Shown here: in pieces, positions 1 to 8,706 of the stretch
Position numbering within the stretch: the stretch's first letter is position 1
Layout of the letters: each line of letters begins with the position of its first letter
Assembly (NCBI RefSeq): GCF_000092365.1
Contig: NC_014218.1
Coordinates: 868,001-932,000, forward strand
Direction: 5' to 3'
DNA length: 64,000 bases
Source: Arcanobacterium haemolyticum DSM 20595
GTDB lineage: Bacteria > Actinomycetota > Actinomycetes > Actinomycetales > Actinomycetaceae
Made by a program: the position numbers and the translations under genes
Notes under the pieces: model-generated
What the model saw: only the letters and a program-made list of their open reading frames with translations
What the model was told of the DNA's origin: nothing
The model's database searches: none

Positions 1-27
1 GCATTCATGGATGTTTTTGATGAGACG

Positions 28-52
28 GGGTTCGCCGAAATCGGACGAACCC
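28..52 (-). terminator. Hairpin downstream of parC
   Basis: An inverted repeat pairs 28-34 with 46-52 and 35-38 with 41-44, leaving one bulged A at 45. It lies about 20 bases past the topoisomerase stop codon. There is no U-run after it on the minus strand, so it may be a weak or Rho-assisted terminator. Confidence 0.35.
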
Positions 53-70
53 ACGTCATGTCACTTCAAC

Positions 71-2485
71 TTAACCAATAGCGTTGACGATCTCAGCGAG
101 CGCCGTGCCGGAACCGTCACGGCGTTCGTCTATATCTGGAAGCGTCACTGGCTTGCCGTTCTTGCCAACGGCGCGCGGTGGGAGTTGCCCAACCCATGCC
201 TGGGTAAGAGTATCTTCATCGCGCAAGTAGCGTTGAGCGCGCACGCCGCCTGTGCCACGGCCCTTGGCCGGATAGCGATCAAGTGGCGTCACCTTAGCGC
301 TGCCGGCTGTGGTGCCTGGCAGGGCATCGGACGAGCTAGCGATTGTGACTACGCCATGCCCGGCCAAATCATCGTTCGGCACGATACCAAGCGCAATAAC
401 TTGGGCTCCATCTGCCACTCGAATACCGGCAATTCCTTGGCCGGATCGGCCTTGTGGGCGTACGGCATTGGCATCGAAACGCAAGAGTTGGGCATCGGAG
501 GTCACGAGCACGATCACGTCCGTATCGCCGGAAACTCCTGCGCCAATTACTCGATCGCCGTCCAACAACGTGATTGCATCGAACTGACTCTTGTTCGGCG
601 GGTCAAGTGCCACACGCTTGATCTTGCCTTGAGCAGTGGCAAGAGTCAGCACGGTATCGCTTTCTTCAAGACTGATGATGGCCAAGGGTTCTTCGTTTGG
701 TTCCATCAACAGAAGATCGGTGAGTTGAGCGCCGGCAGCTAGGCTCGGTGCGCTTTCGGTATCTGGCATGGCCGGAATATCAAGAACGTTCAACCGGTGA
801 ATGTTTCCGGCGGTGGTGACAACGCCGATATCGCTCAAATTCGTTGTAGAAACAACAGAAGCCAAAGCATCGTGCTGGGCGCGTGGCCCTTCACGGCGTG
901 GCGGTTCGCCACCAACGATACGAGCAATCTTGCCCGTGGCAGAAAGGAGAACTCGGCACGGATCGTCAGTGATTTTCAGTTTCGGCGCGTTGGCTTTAGA
1001 CTTTTGTACCGCGTCCGCTTCAAGCAATACTGTGCGGCGTGGCGTGCCGTATTGGCGGGCAACGTCCGCAAGCTCGGTGGAGATCAGTTGACGCATACGG
1101 TCTTCTGATCCCAGGATAGCTAGGAGCTCATCGATCGTTTCTTGGAGCGAATTGCGTTCCGTTTCAAGTTCAATTTGAGAGAATTTGGTGAGGCGGCGCA
1201 AGCGCAGCTCCAGAATGTAATCGGCTTGGGGCTGCGAAAGATCAAACACAGAGATAAGGCGATTTGCCGCAGTTGCCGAATCTTCCGAGGAACGGATAAT
1301 GGCGATCACGTCGTCAATATCCACAATCGCGATCAGCAAACCTTCCACCAGGTGAAGACGATCTTGCGCCTTGCGTAAGCGGAATTCGCACCGGCGCTTC
1401 GTGACGGAGCGGCGGTGATCTAAGAACACCTGCAGAATTTCCTTCAGGCCCATCGTGCGCGGCTGGCCTTCCACCAACGCCACGTTATTGATACCGAACG
1501 ATTCTTCCAGCGGAGTGTGCTGATAGAGCGCAGCGAGTACGGCTTCTGGGTTGAATGCGTTTTTGACTTCGACCACGAGCCGTGTGCCATGATGCCGATC
1601 GGTCAGATTCTGCACACCCGAAATGCCCTGGAGTTTCTTAGACGAAACACCATCTTTGATCTTCTCAATAATTTTTTCCGGACCAGTTAAGTAGGGGAGT
1701 TCGGTGAAAATAATGCCCTTCTTGCGCGGGCTCACGTTTTCGATATGTGCCGTTGCGCGGGTACGGAAAATGCCACGCCCCGTCTTATACGCCTGGCGAA
1801 TACCATCAATGCCCACAATCTTGCCGCCATCTGGCAAATCCGGCCCCGGAATGTAGCGCATCAATTCTTCCAGGCACGCATCCGGATTTTCCAGCAAGAA
1901 ACGAGCACCAGCAATCACTTCATTCAGATTATGTGGTGCCATGTTTGTAGCCATACCCACCGCGATACCAGACGAACCATTCACCAACAAGCTAGGAATC
2001 GCCGCCGGCAACACTTCCGGTTCCTGGTACGTGTTGTCATAGTTTGGCACCATGTCCACCACGTCTTCGCCAAGCGAAGCAGTCATCGCTAACGCGGCTG
2101 GCGCCATACGGACTTCGGTGTAACGAGGAGCTGCCGGACCGTCGTCGGGAGAACCGAAATTACCGTGACCATCCACGAACGGCAACCGTAGCGAAAAATC
2201 TTGCGCCAAACGCACCATTGCATCGTAAATCGCGGCGTCACCGTGCGGATGGAGGCGGCCCATGACGTCACCCACCACACGCGACGATTTCACATGCCCG
2301 CGATCCGGCTTCAACCCCATGCTATCCATCTGGAACAAAATACGGCGCTGAACAGGCTTCAGGCCGTCACGCGCGTCAGGCAAGGCGCGAGAATAGATAA
2401 CAGAATACGAATATTCGAGGAAAGAATTGCGCATTTCCTCGGAGACGTCAATATCCATAATATGTTCAGTGTGCGTTTGTGCCAT
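71..2485 (-). CDS. parC: DNA topoisomerase IV subunit A (ParC/GyrA family)
   Basis: Type IIA topoisomerase A subunit of 804 residues, which cuts and rejoins DNA and works with a ParE partner encoded elsewhere. The catalytic tyrosine is Y122 in the motif PRYTEVRM. The quinolone region reads HPHGDAAIYDAM (79-90), with Ala84 at the position of E. coli GyrA Ser83 and Asp88 at that of Asp87. The C-terminal beta-propeller lacks a clean GyrA box; QGRSGQG is only a degenerate relic. That and its location among DUF5998 and sepH, not beside gyrB, favour topoisomerase IV over gyrase. I chose the start MAQTHTEH at 2485, just after AGAGGA. MDIDVSEE at 2458 is a possible alternative, and the longer reading frame to 2545 lacks an actinobacterial-like N-terminus. 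Confidence 0.9.
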   Translation of the reverse strand: MAQTHTEHIMDIDVSEEMRNSFLEYSYSVIYSRALPDARDGLKPVQRRILFQMDSMGLKPDRGHVKSSRVVGDVMGRLHPHGDAAIYDAMVRLAQDFSLRLPFVDGHGNFGSPDDGPAAPRYTEVRMAPAALAMTASLGEDVVDMVPNYDNTYQEPEVLPAAIPSLLVNGSSGIAVGMATNMAPHNLNEVIAGARFLLENPDACLEELMRYIPGPDLPDGGKIVGIDGIRQAYKTGRGIFRTRATAHIENVSPRKKGIIFTELPYLTGPEKIIEKIKDGVSSKKLQGISGVQNLTDRHHGTRLVVEVKNAFNPEAVLAALYQHTPLEESFGINNVALVEGQPRTMGLKEILQVFLDHRRSVTKRRCEFRLRKAQDRLHLVEGLLIAIVDIDDVIAIIRSSEDSATAANRLISVFDLSQPQADYILELRLRRLTKFSQIELETERNSLQETIDELLAILGSEDRMRQLISTELADVARQYGTPRRTVLLEADAVQKSKANAPKLKITDDPCRVLLSATGKIARIVGGEPPRREGPRAQHDALASVVSTTNLSDIGVVTTAGNIHRLNVLDIPAMPDTESAPSLAAGAQLTDLLLMEPNEEPLAIISLEESDTVLTLATAQGKIKRVALDPPNKSQFDAITLLDGDRVIGAGVSGDTDVIVLVTSDAQLLRFDANAVRPQGRSGQGIAGIRVADGAQVIALGIVPNDDLAGHGVVTIASSSDALPGTTAGSAKVTPLDRYPAKGRGTGGVRAQRYLRDEDTLTQAWVGQLPPRAVGKNGKPVTLPDIDERRDGSGTALAEIVNAIG

Positions 2486-2587
2486 TCCTCTATTATTCCG
2501 TGAAAAACCCCAGTTTGGTGGGTAGAGCACAGGTGAGAAACACAACCTAGTTCGCCAAGACGTTTCGAGAGTGGGACAATAGAAGCG

Positions 2588-3151
2588 ATGAACACTGACC
2601 GTACGCCTGAGCTAACCGCCGCACTTTCTTCGTTACTTCCACAAAGTTCGTTTGTTATCAACGATGTTTTCGATGCCGTGGGGGATGACGACGTTCGCGC
2701 ATTTTACGTTCGCCCCGAAACCATGTTCGATGCCGATTCTGTGTACGATCGCGTGGTTGCCTTCATTGCCACGGAACACCGGTTGATCCTCGTGTACACC
2801 GATACGAACTACGAGATGGATCCGAAGGGCGAATTCGTGACCACCATGCAATCGGTCGGTTTGGAATCCGTGAAAGAACATCATGTTGTGCGGCGCCGGC
2901 AGCTTGAAGGGCTGCGCGCAGGCGAACTCAACTCGGTCCTGTTGCGGTTACGGTGGGGATCGGCGTTCTCCCAAGATTTACAGCCCGGAGCATGTGACGA
3001 TCCTGCATGCACCAACGATCATGGATATGTGGGGATCGTGACGAATGAAGATTTCCAAATTTTCCTTGACGCTCAGCACGATGGGGGATATTTTGCTCCA
3101 GGGGTCGAATTTATTGATTCACTCGTATACATGCTCGGGAACCGGCGATGA
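2588..3151 (+). CDS. DUF5998-family protein
   Basis: Small soluble protein of 187 residues with no signal peptide or membrane segment. I recognise it as the actinobacterial DUF5998 type, which usually sits directly before a phosphodiesterase gene, as here. Its stop overlaps the next start (ATGA at 3148-3151), so the two are translationally coupled. The C-terminal half has the pair CDDPACTNDHGY (about 137-148), typical of the family. No biochemical function is known to me. It diverges from parC, leaving about 100 bases for both promoters. Confidence 0.8.
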   Translation: MNTDRTPELTAALSSLLPQSSFVINDVFDAVGDDDVRAFYVRPETMFDADSVYDRVVAFIATEHRLILVYTDTNYEMDPKGEFVTTMQSVGLESVKEHHVVRRRQLEGLRAGELNSVLLRLRWGSAFSQDLQPGACDDPACTNDHGYVGIVTNEDFQIFLDAQHDGGYFAPGVEFIDSLVYMLGNRR

Positions 3152-4266
3152 CCTTGTTTGACGGAGCGTGTGTTCCTGGCGATGCTCGGCTCGATCGGGT
3201 GCTGCCCGGCGTGTTGAATTCTGTTGGAATGGGGGATGATGCACGATCTCGGGAACTACTCGGTTTTCCGCAGGTGCCGCGCGCGTGCGTGGTGATGGTT
3301 GATGGACTTGGGTTTCACAATCTTGCGCAACGGCGCGGGCATGCGCCGAATATGCGGAAGATGGGAATTGAACAGTCAATTTCTACGGTTGTGCCATCCA
3401 CAACCGCCGCCGGGATCACTGCCTTTGGCACGGGGGCTCGGCCCGGTGCCACATCTATGACCGGGTATTCGCTTCGCATTCCAGGAACAAGCCGCACGTT
3501 TTCGTTGATCAAATGGCCAGATCCGGCTGTGAACGTATGCGAATGGCAAACCTATCCCACCTTGTTTGAAGGATTGGCAGAACCTGAGCGGGCAGTGGTC
3601 ATTCAGCCTCAGAAGTTTGCCCAGTCAGGGCTCTCTGTAGCGGCTTTGCGTGGTGCTCGTGGGCTGTACGGGGAAAGCCTCGACGATCGTGTAGAGCTGG
3701 CCGCACGCGCCCTCAAACGCGATGCCACAGTGGCGTATCTGTATTGGGGAGATCTCGATGCTGCCGGCCATAAATCTGGCTGGTGCTCCGATTCATGGAT
3801 TGGCGAATTAGAAAAACTCGATGCCGGAATCGGCCTTCTTCGCCGTTCACTTCCCAAAGGAACACTTCTTATTATCACGGCCGATCACGGCATGATAGAC
3901 GTGACGAACCGCATCGATATTGCCGATATTCCAGCGTTACGTGAGGGAATCGACGTCGTTGCTGGAGAACCTCGCGCCGTCCATCTCTACACAACGAAAC
4001 CAGACGCTGTTGCGAAGCGCTGGCAGGATGCTGTGGGGGATCTGGCATGGATCGGAACGCGTGACTCCGTGATCGCCGCAGGTGTGTTGGGGCCGGTGAG
4101 CGATTTTACGCGGCAAACGATGGGCGATGTGATGGTCTTCGCGCGTGATGCGCACGTTTTTGTTGATTCCCGGGTACAGTCGAGTACTGCGATTGGACTC
4201 ATCGGGGTTCATGGTTCGCTTACCCGCACCGAAATGGACATCCCATTAATCACGGAGGTTATCTGA
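3148..4266 (+). CDS. Alkaline phosphatase-superfamily nucleotide pyrophosphatase/phosphodiesterase
   Basis: Metal-dependent phosphodiesterase-like enzyme of 372 residues. The first metal Asp is in CVVMVDGLG (about 49-57), the nucleophile Thr lies in VVPSTTAAG (about 86-94), and metal ligands recur in YLYWGDLDAAGH and ITADHGMID. These are hallmarks of the NPP / alkaline phosphatase fold. No signal peptide is visible, so it is probably cytoplasmic. It starts inside the DUF5998 stop codon and its own stop overlaps the thymidine kinase start, making a tight three-gene operon. The natural substrate cannot be told from sequence. Confidence 0.85.
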   Translation: MTLFDGACVPGDARLDRVLPGVLNSVGMGDDARSRELLGFPQVPRACVVMVDGLGFHNLAQRRGHAPNMRKMGIEQSISTVVPSTTAAGITAFGTGARPGATSMTGYSLRIPGTSRTFSLIKWPDPAVNVCEWQTYPTLFEGLAEPERAVVIQPQKFAQSGLSVAALRGARGLYGESLDDRVELAARALKRDATVAYLYWGDLDAAGHKSGWCSDSWIGELEKLDAGIGLLRRSLPKGTLLIITADHGMIDVTNRIDIADIPALREGIDVVAGEPRAVHLYTTKPDAVAKRWQDAVGDLAWIGTRDSVIAAGVLGPVSDFTRQTMGDVMVFARDAHVFVDSRVQSSTAIGLIGVHGSLTRTEMDIPLITEVI

Positions 4267-4913
4267 TGGCTGAGCTCGTGTTCTTCTCAGGCACGATGGA
4301 TTGTGGCAAATCAACGCTTGCTTTGCAGACCGCCTACAACTACGAACAACGTGGTTTAGGAGGCATCATCTTCGCGATGAAAGATCGTGCCGGGCACGGA
4401 AAACTCTCCTCCCGGCTTGGGCTGGAAACTGACGCCATCGAAGTGACCCCCGAAACGAACTTCTGGGAAGCCGTTGGAAAAGCGCGCCAAAACGGCGAAC
4501 GCGTGGACTTTATTATCTGTGACGAAGTGCAGTTCTATAGCCGTGAACAGGTGGATCAACTCGCGCGAATCGTGGACGAAATCCACATCAGCGTGTGGGG
4601 TTTTGGCATCACTACTGACTTCCTTACACGGCTTTTCCCGGGTTCGGCACGCATGCTCGAACTTGCAGATCGTGTGGAACGGCTCCAAGTAGAAGCCCTG
4701 TGCTGGTGTGGAAAACGAGCAACACACAACGCTCGTACCATCAACGGAATGATGGTGACTGAAGGAGAACAGGTGATGGTAGGCGATACCAAACGCGGAG
4801 ACGTAGTGGGATACGAAGTGCTCTGCCGCTACCATCACATGCACGGCATGACTGCCGCATCGGAACACGCCAGCGAAATCTCTCCGACTCCGCTGACGCT
4901 CGGATCACACTGA
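4266..4913 (+). CDS. tdk: Thymidine kinase (type II)
   Basis: Phosphorylates thymidine to dTMP with ATP in the pyrimidine salvage pathway. The P-loop is SGTMDCGKST (8-17), followed by the DEVQF Walker B-like motif and the lasso region. A structural zinc site is suggested by CWC near residue 144 and a late Cys/His pair (CRYHHMH). At 215 residues it has the usual type II length. Its ATG overlaps the upstream stop (TGATG). The stop lies one base before the convergent sepH stop, so no terminator space exists between them. Confidence 0.92.
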   Translation: MAELVFFSGTMDCGKSTLALQTAYNYEQRGLGGIIFAMKDRAGHGKLSSRLGLETDAIEVTPETNFWEAVGKARQNGERVDFIICDEVQFYSREQVDQLARIVDEIHISVWGFGITTDFLTRLFPGSARMLELADRVERLQVEALCWCGKRATHNARTINGMMVTEGEQVMVGDTKRGDVVGYEVLCRYHHMHGMTAASEHASEISPTPLTLGSH

Positions 4914-4914
4914 A

Positions 4915-5973
4915 TTACTCCTTAGGCGTGCCGAACACGATTTCATCCCAGGATGGCATCGACGGGCGGTTTCGGCGGCGCTTCGAATCTTTACGGTTGA
5001 GCGCCTTCTTCCCCAATGAATGAGCAGGGCTATCGGCAGAATCTGCAGTAGGTGCCGTGGAACTGGTTGGTGCCGATTCGGCAGAGCGAGCCTTATCAGG
5101 CGTCGATGCCTTACGTGTGGAAATATCTACCACCGTTGCGTCACGAACCGAATACGTATCGGAGGCGGCCGGATGCGCGCCATCGAAGAAAGCCTCGCCT
5201 GGCATTTGGCGTACCTTGCCGCGTTGGAAATCGAGAGATGCCAGAACATCATCGATCGACGGCGTACCAGCCGATGCCGGCTGAGCATCTAACGCCGTAA
5301 TCTTTGGCATTGCAGGTTGCGGTTCATATTCCTCATTAACCGCATCAGCCGCTGGAACGAGCGCAGGCTTAGAAGAAGTTTCGAGCGGACGCCACGGAGA
5401 TGTAGGGGTAGGAATATGGGTTTCGGTTAGCCATGTTGCTTCATCATTTGTTGCTTCAACAGATTGACCACGAAGGTTAATCACCCACGTAGCGCGGTGT
5501 TCTTCACCCTTTTCTGTATAGCAGGCGGTAAGAACCCACGGGTCGCCCGGATTACGTGTGGAATCCCACGTGATATCCGTTGCTGTAATTCCACGAGGAA
5601 CCAGGCGTGAGATTACAAGCTCTTCCAACGTCATGCTTCCAGTTTCACGGTTGAGCCGGAAATTCTGTGCCCGGTTGGTGGTGTACTCACGTTCAGCGAA
5701 GATCGGATGCGCGAATGCGGAAACCTGTGATGCAGGTAATGACGACAATTCGCAGACGTCTGCAACACTCATACCGGAACGAATATGTGCCTGAATTTCA
5801 CGAGGAGACATCGGCTTGAGTTCTTCGGCAGGAGTTTCCACCTGCTGCGTATCTTTGCGTAACGCCGCACGCAACGAATCCGTGATCGGAAGCAGGTAGC
5901 GGTTTCCCTGCGCATCATTTAGGGACAGTTGGTTGCCGTCTGGATGCAGACCCAACAGTTCAAGCTCGATCAT
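4915..5973 (-). CDS. sepH: Septation protein SepH (DUF3071)
   Basis: Actinobacterial cell-division protein that binds FtsZ and promotes septum assembly. The N-terminal DUF3071 domain is clear (MIELELLGLHPDG; LKPMSPREIQAHIRSGMS; FAHPIFAERE), with an internal helix-turn-helix-like part. It is followed by a long low-complexity linker rich in Ala, Ser, Pro and Thr and a basic C-terminal tail ending near PSWDEIVFGT. The start at 5973 is set by a strong Shine-Dalgarno AAGGAGGA six bases upstream; the open frame extends further but without family-like residues. Length is 352 residues. Confidence 0.88.
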   Translation of the reverse strand: MIELELLGLHPDGNQLSLNDAQGNRYLLPITDSLRAALRKDTQQVETPAEELKPMSPREIQAHIRSGMSVADVCELSSLPASQVSAFAHPIFAEREYTTNRAQNFRLNRETGSMTLEELVISRLVPRGITATDITWDSTRNPGDPWVLTACYTEKGEEHRATWVINLRGQSVEATNDEATWLTETHIPTPTSPWRPLETSSKPALVPAADAVNEEYEPQPAMPKITALDAQPASAGTPSIDDVLASLDFQRGKVRQMPGEAFFDGAHPAASDTYSVRDATVVDISTRKASTPDKARSAESAPTSSTAPTADSADSPAHSLGKKALNRKDSKRRRNRPSMPSWDEIVFGTPKE

Positions 5974-6065
5974 ATGTCCTCCTTGTACACCTCTACATTG
6001 CCATTGTTTCACAGTTTCGTGGCGGAACAGTATTGGTGTGTTTATAAAATGCCGGAGATTTCCTC

Positions 6066-6094
6066 TTGTCAAACGTTTCTGAACGTGGTACAAC
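6066..6094 (+). promoter_or_regulatory. Housekeeping-type promoter for the DUF4193 gene
   Basis: TTGTCA at 6066-6071 and TACAAC at 6089-6094 are separated by exactly 17 bases, close to the vegetative consensus. The predicted transcript would start near 6101, leaving a short leader before the ATG at 6137. Confidence 0.55.
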
Positions 6095-6136
6095 ATGGGG
6101 GACAACACGCGTTATTTCACGTTAGGACAACGATTC

Positions 6137-6436
6137 ATGGCAACTGATTACGACGCTCCTCGGAAGCAAGACGAGGAACTCAAGGAAGATTCCCTTGAGC
6201 AGCTAGGTGCTCGCCGTTCAGATCACCAGTCCAACTCCGTAGATGAGGATGAAACTGAAGCAGCAGAGGGTTTTGAGCTTCCTGGTGCTGATCTTTCGAA
6301 CGTTGAACTCTCCGTTGCTGTGGTTCCGCCACAGGATGATGAGTTCACCTGTTCGATGTGTTTCCTGGTTCACCACAGATCACAATTAGCTTACGAAGAA
6401 GATGGACTTCCGGTCTGTTCCGAATGTGATTCCTGA
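6137..6436 (+). CDS. DUF4193-family protein
   Basis: Acidic actinobacterial protein of 99 residues. The C-terminus has four cysteines in a zinc-ribbon-like layout: CSMC, then about 20 residues, then CSEC. The family is nearly universal in actinobacteria but its role is not established to my knowledge. The start MATDYDAP at 6137 is preceded by TTAGGA; the frame opens 14 codons earlier without a ribosome site. A strong terminator follows immediately, so it is probably monocistronic. Confidence 0.85.
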   Translation: MATDYDAPRKQDEELKEDSLEQLGARRSDHQSNSVDEDETEAAEGFELPGADLSNVELSVAVVPPQDDEFTCSMCFLVHHRSQLAYEEDGLPVCSECDS

Positions 6437-6451
6437 GCCCTGCTAGAATGA

Positions 6452-6481
6452 ACTCGCCGAAAAGATCGGCGAGTTTTTTCT
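6452..6481 (+). terminator. Rho-independent terminator after DUF4193 gene
   Basis: A perfect 9-bp stem (6452-6460 with 6466-6474), a five-base loop and a run of six T at 6474-6479. It begins about 15 bases after the stop codon. Confidence 0.9.
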
Positions 6482-6514
6482 TTATAAGTATGTAACGCGT
6501 TCAAGGAGTGCAAA

Positions 6515-7123
6515 ATGGGTTGGTTCTCTCGCAAGACAGTGACTAAGACTAACGAAACTCATGAGTTTGAAGAACACCAGTCACCAGTGGTAGGACCATT
6601 CGATCACAGCGATCATCCAGAGCAAGGCGATCTGCTTGATGCCGGAGCGTTGTGGATCCCGATCGTCCCCGATGCCACGATCCAATTCTCTGTGGATCAT
6701 TCGCAACAAACCGTGTATGGAATCGTCTACCTCAAGGGTGATGCTGCTCTCCAACTCCAGGTTTTCGCAGCGCCACGTTCTACAGGGCTATGGGATGATG
6801 TCCGCCGAGACATGATTACGTCCATCGCTGCTCAAGGCGGCTCATCTACCGAAGTTGCCGGCGTATTCGGCCCAGAACTGCGTGCGCAAGTTCCAGTACC
6901 ACAATCGAATCACCTCATGCCACATCGCTTCCTTGGAATTGACGGCCCACGCTGGCTCCTTCGCGTCACCCTATACGGCCGGGCAGGATCGGACGATGCC
7001 GCAGCGAACGATCTGCTCGAGATCGTGCGCAAGGTCGTCGTCGTTCGTGGAAACACTCCGCACCCACCACGCGAACTACTCGAACTCAACGTGCCACACG
7101 TAGACAAGCCACGCGAGGTATAA
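6515..7123 (+). CDS. DUF3710-family protein
   Basis: Soluble 202-residue protein recognised from the DUF3710 core (GALWIPIVPDATIQF; YLKGDAALQLQVFAAPRS; DGPRWLLRVTLYGRA). No catalytic motif is evident and the function is unknown. Its ribosome site is CAAGGAG at 6502-6508. In many actinobacteria the dUTPase gene lies just before it; here DUF4193 and a terminator do. It is followed with no gap by an OB-fold protein gene, then DUF3159, a conserved actinobacterial string. Confidence 0.85.
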   Translation: MGWFSRKTVTKTNETHEFEEHQSPVVGPFDHSDHPEQGDLLDAGALWIPIVPDATIQFSVDHSQQTVYGIVYLKGDAALQLQVFAAPRSTGLWDDVRRDMITSIAAQGGSSTEVAGVFGPELRAQVPVPQSNHLMPHRFLGIDGPRWLLRVTLYGRAGSDDAAANDLLEIVRKVVVVRGNTPHPPRELLELNVPHVDKPREV

Positions 7124-7375
7124 GTGCCGCGTCTGTTAAGCGTTACCGGAAACGTCACTGCAGTCACCTACCCGGGTGAAGGACTTCGCCCGGAAGTTAT
7201 CGTGACTATGGACGTGGAAGGAACCGCGCTCCAACTCGTATTCCAATCACGCCGAACGCTTGTGTGTGTTGATATCGGGCAAACAATTCGAGTCAAGGGA
7301 GCCGTGGTCAATCGCCGCGGTGTCCCGTGTATCTACAACCCCTTCTACACAATCGTGAAAGGTGATGATGACTAA
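7124..7375 (+). CDS. Small OB-fold nucleic acid-binding-like protein
   Basis: An 83-residue all-beta protein matching the OB-fold proteins that sit between DUF3710 and DUF3159 genes (SVTGNVTAVTYPGEG; RTLVCVDIGQTIRVKGAVV; IYNPFYTIV). It starts with GTG directly after the upstream TAA, so it depends on translational coupling. Its last codons overlap the next gene's start region. Nucleic acid binding is inferred from the fold only. Confidence 0.75.
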   Translation: MPRLLSVTGNVTAVTYPGEGLRPEVIVTMDVEGTALQLVFQSRRTLVCVDIGQTIRVKGAVVNRRGVPCIYNPFYTIVKGDDD

Positions 7376-8054
7376 ACGCCAATCATCCATCTCAGCCATA
7401 ACCGCAACTAACTTCGATGCCATGCAAGCCGTTGGTGGCGTGCGCGGAATTATCGAATCGATCGTTCCCACCATCGTGTTCCTCGTGATCTTTACGGTTA
7501 CCCAAAACATCACGTTGGCTGCAGGAATTTCCCTGGGGGCAGCAGCGATCGCTATCGTTGGACGGCTCTTATCCCGAGTAGATCCATCGCCAGCTATCGG
7601 AGGCGTGGCGGCTGTCTTGATCTCTGCCTTTATGGCTTGGCGTAGCGGCCAAGCCTCTGATTTCTTCGTGTGGGGGTTGCTCGTTAATGTGGCCTACCTG
7701 GCGGCCTTGCTGGTGTCGCTCGCGGTGCGATGGCCGTTGCTGGGCGTGCTCATTGGGGCAGTCCGTGGCGAGGGTACCGCATGGCGTAAAAACCGCACTA
7801 CGTTCCGCCGATACTATTCGGTCACGTGGCTATGGTTCGGCCTGTTCGCGCTCCGTGCGATGGTGCAGCTCCCGCTGTACTTTGCGGGAGCTACAAACAC
7901 GCTAGGAATCGCGAAACTCGTGATGGGTGTTCCGCTGTTTGCCCTGGTAGCTTGGCTATCCTGGCTTATGATTCGGAACCTTCCACAGGTTGAGCAGGAG
8001 AAGGATTCTGAGGAGTCTGCGCAACTTGAGCAGGCGCTGGAGCCGCAGCAATAA
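7368..8054 (+). CDS. DUF3159 integral membrane protein
   Basis: About 228 residues with roughly five to six membrane segments (for example ESIVPTIVFLVIFTVTQNI and LLVNVAYLAALLVSLAV). It matches DUF3159, a predicted actinobacterial membrane family of unknown function linked to the DUF3710/OB-fold genes. The choice among GTG 7362, ATG 7365 and ATG 7368 favours 7368, with AAAGGTG as ribosome site. The C-terminal tail is Glu/Gln-rich. Its last 89 bases overlap the end of the convergent trkA-type gene. Confidence 0.85.
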   Translation: MTKRQSSISAITATNFDAMQAVGGVRGIIESIVPTIVFLVIFTVTQNITLAAGISLGAAAIAIVGRLLSRVDPSPAIGGVAAVLISAFMAWRSGQASDFFVWGLLVNVAYLAALLVSLAVRWPLLGVLIGAVRGEGTAWRKNRTTFRRYYSVTWLWFGLFALRAMVQLPLYFAGATNTLGIAKLVMGVPLFALVAWLSWLMIRNLPQVEQEKDSEESAQLEQALEPQQ

Positions 8055-8706
8055 GTGCGTTCAGATCGGCCGGGGCCACGTCATTGTTCAAGTTGCCGAT
8101 AACAACGAGCTGATCGCCGGCGTCGATCGTCAGATCGGCGTCGGCAACCAAGGCGGTGCCGTCGCGAAGAACGGACGCCACCAGAAAATCTGGCGGTAAA
8201 ACTAGATCGCCAAGTAGCGTGCCCACGATAGGTGCGCCCTTTGCAACCTGCCCCTGGAACATGGATGCCTGTGTTTCGATGAAATCGAGCTTGCGAGCGA
8301 AGGTGCCATCGCCAACGGCATCTTCAATTAGGTTGGTCATGATACGCGGAGTGGATACGGCAACGTCTACGCCCCACGATTCGTCAAATAGCCATTCGTT
8401 GGCAGGATTGTTCACGCGGGCGATTACGCGAGGGATGCCGAATTCGGTTTTGGCAAGAAGTGACAACACCAGGTTTGCCTTGTCGTCGCCGGTGGCGGCT
8501 ACCACGATGTCAGTGGTGTCCATGCCGACGTGGTCCAACGTATCGAGTTCGCACGCATCGCCCAGAATCCAATCGGCGGCAGGCACAGACGCTACGCGCA
8601 TAGCCTGCGGTGAACGATCCACGATAAAAATGTCGTGGCCACGTGCCGCAAGTTCGCGCGCGATCGAACGCCCAACCGAGCCGGCCCCTCCAATAAGAAC
8701 TTTCAT
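7966..8706 (-). CDS. TrkA-family potassium uptake regulator (second of pair)
   Basis: Cytoplasmic NAD-binding subunit of a Trk/Ktr-type potassium system. The Rossmann motif GGAGSVGRSIARELAARGH occupies about 6-24 (RCK_N), and a C-terminal RCK_C domain ends near GDQLVVIGN (about 203). A Pro/Ala/Gln-rich tail follows. Its start overlaps the stop of the upstream partner by four bases. The pair resembles the CeoB/CeoC arrangement of mycobacteria. No membrane-channel partner is encoded next to it. Confidence 0.85.
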   Translation of the reverse strand: MKVLIGGAGSVGRSIARELAARGHDIFIVDRSPQAMRVASVPAADWILGDACELDTLDHVGMDTTDIVVAATGDDKANLVLSLLAKTEFGIPRVIARVNNPANEWLFDESWGVDVAVSTPRIMTNLIEDAVGDGTFARKLDFIETQASMFQGQVAKGAPIVGTLLGDLVLPPDFLVASVLRDGTALVADADLTIDAGDQLVVIGNLNNDVAPADLNALIAAAPAPAQVAQTPQNPSPAQPVEGSES

